DNA from: an uncultured Collinsella sp.
GTDB taxonomy: Bacteria; Actinomycetota; Coriobacteriia; Coriobacteriales; Coriobacteriaceae
Assembly: GCA_902496845.1 (NCBI GenBank)
Contig: CABVCJ010000032.1
Location: 1 to 23,216, forward strand
Length of the DNA: 23,216 nucleotides
Direction of reading: 5' to 3'
Translations under genes and position numbers: made by a program
Notes under the pieces: model-generated
The model's input: the letters and a program-made list of their open reading frames with translations, nothing else
The model's database searches: none
What the model was told of the DNA's origin: nothing
Shown: piece by piece, positions 16,289 to 22,837 of the stretch
Layout of the letters: each line of letters starts with the position of its first letter
Position numbering within the stretch: the stretch's first letter is position 1

Positions 16289-18478
16289 TAAAGCGTCGGC
16301 GGCGATGTGCGCCAGCGCCTCGACGAGCTCTTGCGAGCTCACAGGCTTGCTCAGGTGCGCGTCCATGCCTGCCTCACGCGAAAGTCTGCGGTCGTCGGCA
16401 AAGGCGTTGGCGCTCACAGCGATAATCGGCGTGGTCACGGCATCCTCGCGATCGAGTGCTCGAATCCGACGCGTGGCCTCAAGGCCATCGATACCAGGCA
16501 TCATGATGTCCATCAACACCACGTCATACTCGTGCGGTGCGCTCGCGGCAAACGCCTCAACGGCAGACTCGCCATCCTTAGCATGCGTCACGACGGCACC
16601 GGCACGGCTGAGCGTAAACTGCGCGATCTCGGCATTCAGATCGTTATCCTCTACGAGCAAAACGCGCAGGCCCTGGAGCGCATCGCCATCGCCCGCATCT
16701 ACGCGAACTGCCTGAGGAATCTCGGAGCGCTTACATTTCTCAAACGGCAGGCGGATGGTAAAAGTCGTCCGCTGCCCCAAGACGCTCGTAAAGCTCATGG
16801 TTCCGCCCATAAGCTCGACCAACTGTTTTGCGATAGGCGCGCCCAGGCCAGTTCCCGATGAAGCGCCTTCCACCTGTTGCTCCTCGCGGCAAAAAGGCTC
16901 GTAGAGGTGCTGTTGGAACTCCTCGCTCATGCCAATACCGTTGTCGGCGATCGTGTATTCATAGACGGGGACGCCATCCGCTGGCTCCACCTCGCGGCAC
17001 ACCAGGCGAACATAGCCGCCCTGGCGGTTGTACTTGACGGCATTGCCGGCAATATTGAGCAACAAGCGCTTGAGGTGCGTCACGCTCACCCGTGCATAGG
17101 GATGATCAAGCGCCTGCTGGTCGCAGATAATTGTCACCAGACGCTCCTCGGCCTGGCGCTCCAAAATATCGCGCACTTCACAGTTGAGGGCCACCAAATT
17201 TATGGGTACGAGGTTCAGGTCGATCTGTCCGCTCTCCAGGCGGCTCATATCGAGTGCCTCGTTGGCAAGGTCGAGCAGCAGTCCCGATGCCGTCCAGATC
17301 TTTGAGCGGCACTCGGTCTGCTTTTGCAGATCGTCCGCATTGGCATCGCCAACCTCGACCATGCCGCGAATGCCGTTGATGGGCGTGCGCAGATCGTGGC
17401 TCATGCGACGCAGAAACTCCGTCTTTGCCGAGTTGGCAGACGAGGCCTCACGCGCCGCCTTTGCCAGCTTGTCGCCATAGTCGCGCTCCTGCTGCAGCAA
17501 GTCCGTCAAACGTCGACGATCAGCGCGGCGACGCACCGTCACAACAACGGCTATAACACCGCCGTAGAGCACCAGCACGCCGGCGGCAACAGCCGCGGCG
17601 ACCTCAAAGTAGCGCTGCGCCGAGGCATAGGTGTACACATAGAATTTGTGCGCTTTTCCAAATGTGCCCAAATACCACTCGCCGTCGGCGTTAACCAATC
17701 TGACCTTACCAGCCAGGCATCGATCCTTAATACCGTCGACAATGAAGACATCCGTCGCAGGCAGATCGAACACGCCCAATACGGTGGGTTCAACGGCATT
17801 GGTCGCAACGACCTTGCCGTCGCTTTCGATCACGATATTGCCGCTATCGATGGTTTCATAGCCATCAAGCAAGCTCTGCAGTTTGAGCGTATTGCTTGCA
17901 ACTGCCTTCGCGCTCTGATGCCTTACTGCGACAACGATGCCCTCGTCATCCTGCCGGGTTACGCAGCCAATGTCTGCGACCGAATCATCCGCAAGCGTGA
18001 TGCGGGCGGTATAGGACTTAAGCGGATGGGCTGCCACCTCCAGCACGGGTGATTCTTTGAGATACGTAGCGAGCGACCCGTAGTCCACATCGCCCGTCGA
18101 GGACTCGGACACCAAATTGCCCGATGCGTCCGTCACGATCAGCGCGCTCACGTTGAACTGGTCGGCGTATTGCTCCAGCATGGCGTTATCCACCGAACCG
18201 TCGCGCTCCATATCGCGGGCAGCCTCTCCGGCGATTTCCATAACGCGTATCAGGTTTTTGGTCGTATAGGCGCTGTTGAATGCATCGTAGGAAAGGCTCT
18301 GCGTCGCCACGTAATCGACAACGTCGGCAAAGCGCTGCTCGGCTTGGGCCGTCGTGTAATCGTAGCTCATCATGCCGGCAACAACCGAGAGCGCTATCCC
18401 CAGCAGAGCGACAAGGAGCCATGCCCCTGTCGAACGATTGTCCCGCTCCTGAGCGGCGTGGTCGGGCGCATCGATCAT
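16286..18478 (-). CDS. Hybrid sensor histidine kinase with dCache-like periplasmic domain
   Basis: A 730-residue sensor. TM1 at about 17-40 and TM2 at 290-316 bracket a ~250-residue periplasmic region that looks like a double Cache domain (DASGNLVSES and DSGNIVIESDGKVVATNA are the beta-strand-rich pieces). HisKA follows, with SHDLRTPIN and His361, then HATPase_c (NAVKYN, DNGIGM, SGTGLGAPIAKQ), then a receiver with Asp657 in MDIMMPGIDG. No HPt or output domain is present. Its start overlaps the lipoprotein stop by four bases (ATGA at 18475-18478), so the two are translationally coupled. The catalytic and receiver modules look paralogous to the 945-residue kinase. The lipoprotein may present ligand to it. 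Confidence 0.93.
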   Translation of the reverse strand: MIDAPDHAAQERDNRSTGAWLLVALLGIALSVVAGMMSYDYTTAQAEQRFADVVDYVATQSLSYDAFNSAYTTKNLIRVMEIAGEAARDMERDGSVDNAMLEQYADQFNVSALIVTDASGNLVSESSTGDVDYGSLATYLKESPVLEVAAHPLKSYTARITLADDSVADIGCVTRQDDEGIVVAVRHQSAKAVASNTLKLQSLLDGYETIDSGNIVIESDGKVVATNAVEPTVLGVFDLPATDVFIVDGIKDRCLAGKVRLVNADGEWYLGTFGKAHKFYVYTYASAQRYFEVAAAVAAGVLVLYGGVIAVVVTVRRRADRRRLTDLLQQERDYGDKLAKAAREASSANSAKTEFLRRMSHDLRTPINGIRGMVEVGDANADDLQKQTECRSKIWTASGLLLDLANEALDMSRLESGQIDLNLVPINLVALNCEVRDILERQAEERLVTIICDQQALDHPYARVSVTHLKRLLLNIAGNAVKYNRQGGYVRLVCREVEPADGVPVYEYTIADNGIGMSEEFQQHLYEPFCREEQQVEGASSGTGLGAPIAKQLVELMGGTMSFTSVLGQRTTFTIRLPFEKCKRSEIPQAVRVDAGDGDALQGLRVLLVEDNDLNAEIAQFTLSRAGAVVTHAKDGESAVEAFAASAPHEYDVVLMDIMMPGIDGLEATRRIRALDREDAVTTPIIAVSANAFADDRRLSREAGMDAHLSKPVSSQELVEALAHIAADAL

Positions 18479-19344
18479 GACAGGCCCTCCATATTCAAAA
18501 ATGGCGAAGGGTCATCGAAGTACTTTGACGCCAGGCGTTCCATGGTGCCATCGGCAAGCATTTCTTGGTAGGCATGAGTGAGCTTGACGTCGATGCCACG
18601 CGTATCGTTGATATCGAAAGCGGTGCCCAAACCGACCTCTAGCAGCGGCTCATCCAAAATGCGATATGCCACACCATAGTCTTTTTCGTAGGTGAGGAAC
18701 GAGGACTCATGCGCGGCGATAGCGTCGACCAGGCCCTCGACGAGCGCCGGGTTCAGGTATGAACCGTCCGAAAAGCTGTAGAGTTCCTTGATCTGCGGAA
18801 CGTTTTCATTTATGCGATTGAGCAAAATGTCCTCGGGCTTGGTGGTGGACTGAACCGCCACGATCTTATCCTCAAGATCGGCAAGCGTGTAGATATCGCT
18901 CTGGGGATCGACCGCGACCACCTGGCGGCTCGCAAGGTACGGGCCGGCCCAACGATATTCGTTTTCGCGACCCGTCATACTAAAGCTGCCCATGACACAA
19001 TCGAGTTCGCCGCTCGCCAGCAGCTCCTTCTTCTTTTCCCAGTCGATCAGCTGGTATTTTGGCTTGTAACCAATGCGAGTCAAAGCCTCGGTCAATATCT
19101 CGACATCCAGGCCAACGATATCGCCGTACTCGTCGGTATACACAAACGGTGGATAGAGGTCGCTGCCGACGTTGAGCGTCTTAAGGTTGTCGTCTTTGGC
19201 CTGCGAGGCATCCAGGCCTTCTAATGCAGACGTCGAGGCTCTGCCATTCGACCCGGAACAGCCGGCTATCGCTACGACAAAGGCGCACGCTACCGCAAGC
19301 GCAACAAACAACGAAATGGCAACCGAGCGACGGGACCTTTTCAT
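18475..19344 (-). CDS. Solute-binding lipoprotein (SBP_bac_3) coupled to a sensor kinase
   Basis: A 289-residue exported protein when started at the ATG ending at 19344, which has GGAG five bases upstream; an upstream in-frame start at 19488 would bury the signal peptide. It has a lipoprotein signal (KRSRRS then a hydrophobic core) with lipobox I26-A-G-Cys29. The SBP_bac_3 fold spans about 50-280, with the signature YGDIVGLDVEILTEALTRI followed by DCVMGSFSMTGRENEYRWAGPY, typical of polar amino acid binders. No ABC permease or ATPase is nearby; instead it overlaps a hybrid kinase by 4 bases. That suggests it is a ligand-presenting co-sensor. A scavenging transporter subunit working with distant genes is the alternative. 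Confidence 0.9.
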   Translation of the reverse strand: MKRSRRSVAISLFVALAVACAFVVAIAGCSGSNGRASTSALEGLDASQAKDDNLKTLNVGSDLYPPFVYTDEYGDIVGLDVEILTEALTRIGYKPKYQLIDWEKKKELLASGELDCVMGSFSMTGRENEYRWAGPYLASRQVVAVDPQSDIYTLADLEDKIVAVQSTTKPEDILLNRINENVPQIKELYSFSDGSYLNPALVEGLVDAIAAHESSFLTYEKDYGVAYRILDEPLLEVGLGTAFDINDTRGIDVKLTHAYQEMLADGTMERLASKYFDDPSPFLNMEGLS

Positions 19345-19386
19345 CGAGCTCCATACGATCCTGTTTACAGACTGAAATGGTAAAAA

Positions 19387-19395
19387 ATAATAGCA
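19387..19395 (-). promoter_or_regulatory. Extended -10 of the lipoprotein-kinase operon
   Basis: TGCTATTAT on the minus strand, a TGn-TATTAT extended -10, about 43 bases before the lipoprotein ATG. It lies between 9-bp inverted arms ATGGTAAAA (19377-19385) and TTTTACCAT (19431-19439). Confidence 0.5.
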
Positions 19396-19441
19396 AACAA
19401 AACCACACGAGTGCCCAATGGCTACAGACGTTTTACCATGT

Positions 19442-19473
19442 GGGGCCTTCCAGCCGACTTGGCAGAAGGCCCC
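19442..19473 (-). terminator. Hairpin downstream of the MalY/PatB lyase
   Basis: GGGGCCTTC (19442-19450) and GAAGGCCCC (19465-19473) make a perfect 9-bp stem, 16 bases past the lyase stop. No T-run follows, so it is a terminator only by position and stem strength. Confidence 0.55.
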
Positions 19474-19488
19474 GCATGCAGCGCTCAC

Positions 19489-20703
19489 TTACCGTGCATT
19501 AAAAACGTAGCGGTCCAGGCGGTCGCACGCTTCCTTTACGCGCGAAAGCGGCAGCGCCAGATTCACGCGAATGTGGCAGGGCCCGTGGAACGGGCGGCCG
19601 TCCTGATATCCCACGCCCACGCGCGCCCCCTCGTCGAGCAGCCACTGAATATCGCGGCCATGCTCGCGACACCACTCGGTGCAGTCCAGAAACACCATGT
19701 ACGTGCCCTGCGGACGCGAATAGGACACGCCCTCAAAATGCCCGTCCACGTAATCGCAGAAGTACTCGATATTGCCGGCAAGCACCTGGTTGAGCTCGTC
19801 CACCCACTCGTAGCCCTGCGGCTGGTAGGCACCGATAAGCGCATGCATGGAGAGGACATTCATCTCGTTGTAGTGGGTCTTGTTGGACACGGCGCAGATG
19901 CGGTCACGCAGCGTCTCGTTGTAGACAATGTGGTAGCTGCCGACAAGGCCCGCCAGGTTAAACGTCTTGCTCGGCGCATAGAGGGCAACCGTGCGCATGC
20001 GGGCATCCTCGCTCACCGACTGCGTCGGGATGTGCTTGTGCCCCGGCAGGATGATATCGGACCAAATCTCGTCCGAAATCACCACGCAATCGTGCTGGCG
20101 ATAGATGTCCATGGCGCGCTCGATTTCGTCGCGCTCCCATACGCGGCCGCAGGGATTGTGCGGCGAGCAGAACACCGCGGCATGGATGTGGTTTTGGGCG
20201 AGTTTGCACTCCATGTCCTCAAAGTCCATGCGCCACACGCCCTGATCGTCGAGCTTAAGCGGGCTATGGACAATACGATAGCCCGCGGCCTCAATGGACT
20301 TGGTAAAGCCGATGTAGGTGGGGCTGTGGACCAGCACCGCATCGCCCGGCTGGACATACGCGCGCAGCGTCGACACGACACCGCCCAGCACGCCGTTTTC
20401 GTAACCGATATGTTCAGGGCGCAGGCCCTCGACGCCATTGCGGCGGCTCTGCCATTCGATGATGCGGTCGAAATACTCGGAGCGCGGATTGAAATAGCCA
20501 AACATGGGGTGCTGGGCGCGCTGAATGATGTGTTCCTGGACCGTGGGCACCGTGGCAAAGTTCATGTCGGCCACCCACATGGGAATGCGGTCGAAGCCCT
20601 CGTCGGGTGCGTTCGGGGCCATACCGGGGATCTCACCCCAAGAGTCAACGGCGATGGCGTCCATGCCGTGGCGGTCGATGATTGAAGTGAAGTCGTATTT
20701 CAT
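19489..20703 (-). CDS. MalY/PatB family PLP-dependent C-S lyase (cystathionine beta-lyase-like)
   Basis: A 404-residue fold-type I PLP enzyme. I chose the ATG at 20703 (MKYDFTSIIDRHG) because GGGAG precedes it and the family N-terminus begins there; the frame opens 46 codons further upstream without similarity. PMWVADMNF (41-49) is the MalY/PatB marker. SPHNPCGR (180-187) and SDEIW (210-214, Asp211 contacting the PLP pyridine) are present. Lys246 in SKTFNLAG is the Schiff-base lysine, and the phosphate-binding Arg region is near the C-terminal HIRVNLALP. These enzymes cleave cystathionine or cysteine conjugates to pyruvate, ammonia and a thiol; some act in regulation (MalY). It is downstream of trmO with a 112-base gap. 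Confidence 0.93.
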   Translation of the reverse strand: MKYDFTSIIDRHGMDAIAVDSWGEIPGMAPNAPDEGFDRIPMWVADMNFATVPTVQEHIIQRAQHPMFGYFNPRSEYFDRIIEWQSRRNGVEGLRPEHIGYENGVLGGVVSTLRAYVQPGDAVLVHSPTYIGFTKSIEAAGYRIVHSPLKLDDQGVWRMDFEDMECKLAQNHIHAAVFCSPHNPCGRVWERDEIERAMDIYRQHDCVVISDEIWSDIILPGHKHIPTQSVSEDARMRTVALYAPSKTFNLAGLVGSYHIVYNETLRDRICAVSNKTHYNEMNVLSMHALIGAYQPQGYEWVDELNQVLAGNIEYFCDYVDGHFEGVSYSRPQGTYMVFLDCTEWCREHGRDIQWLLDEGARVGVGYQDGRPFHGPCHIRVNLALPLSRVKEACDRLDRYVFNAR

Positions 20704-20815
20704 GCTGGACTCCCGTGCAAAGTTGATTGTTTTGGTAGGCGTTATTGTCCACCAGCGTGGGCGGTTTTGGCGCGGGGTTTGGCGCTTAATTTGACGGGTG
20801 CGGACGAATGGCTGG

Positions 20816-21553
20816 TTAGTCTTGCGCGTCGTTGACGGCAACTACGGTTAGCTGGGTTTCATCGACCGTAAACGATATGTCGAGCCCGGCGTAAGCCAGA
20901 TGATAGACGCGGTGTGGCTCGTGCTTGCTGCCCGCGCGGCGCGGGTCTTGGCGAAGGACCTCGACCAAGCCGAGGAGCTTTGCGGGCGGGACCATATCCT
21001 GCAGTGCTTGCGGAAACTCAACATCGAGCTCTTGCCACGAAGCATCCTCGATCCAGCCTCCGGTCGCATCCGGGTGGCAGTCCGCAAACGGAATGTAGGG
21101 CTTGATGTCGTAGATGGGCGTACCGTCGCGCAGGTCGGCCCCCAACACATGGATGATGGGGCCATCGTCGGTGAGCTCGACACGATCAAGCTTGACGCAG
21201 GTGAGCCCGATGGGATTAGGGCGAAACGGACTGCGCGTGGCAAACACTCCCACACGTTCGGCTCCGCCCAGACGCGGCGGGCGCACGGTTTTCGACCATT
21301 TTGCGTTGGTGCCGGACCTGTCCTGCGTTTTAGCGTCGACGGCAATATCCTTAGCCGTGCCGCCGGGCGTTCCGTTTTCGAAGCGCCACAGCAGCCACAG
21401 GTGAGAGAAGGAGTCCAGGCCCTCAACCGCTGCATTGGAGGCAAATTCCGGCTCAAAAACGATGTGCCCCTGCAGATGGGGCGCCAAAAAGCTGTTGCGC
21501 GGAATGCCGAACTTCTGCGGCAGGTCGGTATGTATGCGTGCGATAGGTTCCAT
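20816..21553 (-). CDS. trmO: tRNA (N6-threonylcarbamoyladenosine(37)-N6)-methyltransferase TrmO
   Basis: A 245-residue TsaA/TrmO family protein, close to E. coli TrmO in length. It starts MEPIARIHTDLPQKFGIPRNS and carries the SAM-binding beta-barrel signature FATRSPFRPNPIGLT at about 104-118 and GTPIYDIKPYIPFAD at 144-158, then a C-terminal domain with RVYHLAYAGLDISFTV. It methylates t6A37 in certain tRNAs to m6t6A using SAM. The start is taken at the ATG ending at 21553; an in-frame ATG at 21562 would add three residues. No Shine-Dalgarno is seen for either, and a TACAAT -10 sits 7 bases upstream, suggesting a leaderless message. Divergent from the XRE-TipAS gene. Confidence 0.92.
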   Translation of the reverse strand: MEPIARIHTDLPQKFGIPRNSFLAPHLQGHIVFEPEFASNAAVEGLDSFSHLWLLWRFENGTPGGTAKDIAVDAKTQDRSGTNAKWSKTVRPPRLGGAERVGVFATRSPFRPNPIGLTCVKLDRVELTDDGPIIHVLGADLRDGTPIYDIKPYIPFADCHPDATGGWIEDASWQELDVEFPQALQDMVPPAKLLGLVEVLRQDPRRAGSKHEPHRVYHLAYAGLDISFTVDETQLTVVAVNDAQD

Positions 21554-21560
21554 GCCGGTC

Positions 21561-21566
21561 ATTGTA
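21561..21566 (-). promoter_or_regulatory. -10 element giving a possibly leaderless trmO transcript
   Basis: TACAAT on the minus strand ends 7 bases before the ATG at 21551-21553. Transcription from it would start at or next to the start codon. No good -35 is seen. Confidence 0.35.
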
Positions 21567-21620
21567 CGGCATGGAGGCGTGGGGCGTTGCGCGCAATTCT
21601 TCGCCGCGGTCCCCCGTCGT

Positions 21621-21635
21621 GCAACCAACGGTTGC
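21621..21635. promoter_or_regulatory. Palindromic operator candidate next to the XRE-TipAS promoter
   Basis: GCAACC-AAC-GGTTGC, a perfect 6-bp-arm dyad directly abutting the -35 hexamer (TTGGAA, 21636-21641). Confidence 0.4.
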
Positions 21636-21664
21636 TTGGAAGGGCGCCTGCCGCCGCGTATGCT
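21636..21664 (+). promoter_or_regulatory. Promoter of the XRE-TipAS regulator
   Basis: TTGGAA (21636-21641) and TATGCT (21659-21664) with exactly 17 bases between. Predicted start ~21671, 24 bases before the ATG. Confidence 0.5.
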
Positions 21665-21694
21665 TAAGCCATCAACCAGCAGAAAGGAGCCGCT

Positions 21695-22522
21695 ATGGCC
21701 TTTGCAGAAAAGCTCATTGCTGTCCGTCGCGCCCATCACCTTACCCAAGAGCAGCTTGCCGCTAAGCTCTTCGTCACACGCCAGGCCATCAGCCGGTGGG
21801 AGCGCGGCGAGGTCACACCGGGCATCGACATGATGAAGCTCATCGCCGCCGTAACCGGAGAACCGCTGTCCCACCTGCTCGAAATGCCTGAGCACTATTG
21901 CCAGAGCTGCGGCATGATACTCACGCCCGACGACTGCGGCACCGATGCCACGGGCACCGCGACCGATCATTACTGCAAGTGGTGCTACGACCACGGCAAG
22001 TACACCTATGACACCACCATGGAGGCAATGATTGAGGATTGTGCCCCGCGCCTGGCACAAAACACCGGCATGTCGCTCGACGAAGCCGTCTCGCTCATGG
22101 GCGCCGTCCTGCCGCAACTGGAGCGCTGGCGCACCGTGCAGGAAAACGAGGCGCGCTACGGTGCCGAGGCGCGGGCGCGCTACGGCGATGAGGCTATCGA
22201 TGCAGCAAACGAAGCGTTGCTGGACATGGACCCCGAGACATGGAACGACATGAAGGAACTTGAACGCGCTATTCTGGGCCAGCTCTCAATTGCCATGGGC
22301 ATTGGCGACCCAGAGAGCAACGAGGCTCGTAAGCTTGTCGCGATGCATCGTCGCTGGATTGCTCTCAACTGGGGATGCGAGCCCCAAGACGAGGCGTACC
22401 TGGGCCTCGCCCACGGTTATCTTGCCGACCAGCGCTTTGTTGACTACTACGACAAGCCCTGCGCCACCGGAGCCACGGCGTTTCTGGTCCAGGCCATCGA
22501 GTCTTCGTTGACGCGCGCATAG
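21695..22522 (+). CDS. XRE-type HTH regulator with zinc ribbon and TipAS-like ligand-binding domain
   Basis: A 275-residue protein with three parts. Residues 5-60 are an XRE helix-turn-helix (LTQEQLAAKLFVTRQAISRWE). Residues 67-145 contain a zinc ribbon with C69-Q-S-C72 and C94-K-W-C97 plus the family tail GKYTYDTTMEAMIEDC...EAVSLMGAVLPQLERW. Residues ~147-272 resemble TipAS, with HRRWIALNWGC, then YLADQRFVDYYDKPCATGATAFLVQAIES. TipAS in Streptomyces TipA and Mta normally follows a MerR HTH and traps thiopeptide or other antibiotics, turning on the promoter. AAAGGAG precedes the ATG. It probably autoregulates via the palindrome at 21621-21635. The ligand is unknown; the MATE or ABC genes in the window are not obviously its targets. 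Confidence 0.9.
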   Translation: MAFAEKLIAVRRAHHLTQEQLAAKLFVTRQAISRWERGEVTPGIDMMKLIAAVTGEPLSHLLEMPEHYCQSCGMILTPDDCGTDATGTATDHYCKWCYDHGKYTYDTTMEAMIEDCAPRLAQNTGMSLDEAVSLMGAVLPQLERWRTVQENEARYGAEARARYGDEAIDAANEALLDMDPETWNDMKELERAILGQLSIAMGIGDPESNEARKLVAMHRRWIALNWGCEPQDEAYLGLAHGYLADQRFVDYYDKPCATGATAFLVQAIESSLTRA

Positions 22523-22573
22523 ACCGCGGCGGCTTTGGGTATTTCAATCAAAACCTCAACCGATTGGAGACCT

Positions 22574-22819
22574 ATGGCTACTAATCACGAGCTCGCGCTG
22601 TACGTTATGGCCGGCTGCCCGTATTGCATAAAGGTCAAGCGATTCCTTGCCGATAACGGTGTGACCATCCCCGAGCGCAATATCTCGATCGACGGCGATG
22701 CTGAGCAGGCACTCATCGCCGTCGGCGGAAAACGCCAGGTTCCCTGCTTGTTCATCGACGGCAAGCCGCTCTACGAGTCAAGCGACATCATCGCATGGGT
22801 GCAGGAAAACCTGCTCTAG
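22574..22819 (+). CDS. Glutaredoxin-like protein, CPYC type
   Basis: An 81-residue thioredoxin-fold protein, normal for a bacterial glutaredoxin. The active site is C15-P-Y-C18, followed by IKVKRFLADNGV. The cis-proline motif is QVPCLFI (V-P-C) and the glutathione-contact region ends in YESSDIIAWV. It reduces disulfides or mixed glutathione/low-molecular-weight thiol disulfides in the cytoplasm. The ATG at 22574 is chosen because TTGGAGA lies just before it. A GCAGG-AAAA-CCTGC mini-hairpin overlaps its end. The IS110 element begins within 50 bases, and no terminator for this gene is visible. Confidence 0.93.
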   Translation: MATNHELALYVMAGCPYCIKVKRFLADNGVTIPERNISIDGDAEQALIAVGGKRQVPCLFIDGKPLYESSDIIAWVQENLL

Positions 22820-22826
22820 TGCAACA

Positions 22827-22837
22827 TAGTCATTGGG
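22827..22837. repeat. Palindrome fragment TAGTCATTGGG at the IS110 end
   Basis: Eleven bases identical to 362-372 within the left arm of the first palindrome, next to the IS110 right end, followed by TGTTCC rather than GACGTT. Possible target half-site. Confidence 0.45.

Noticed and set aside
19411..20685. 424-codon plus-strand open frame opposite the MalY/PatB gene
   Set aside because: The minus-strand frame carries all PLP-enzyme motifs; the opposite one has none.
21554..22117. Upstream extension of trmO to a 433-residue protein
   Set aside because: The extra N-terminal residues are antisense to the XRE-TipAS gene and have no TrmO similarity.
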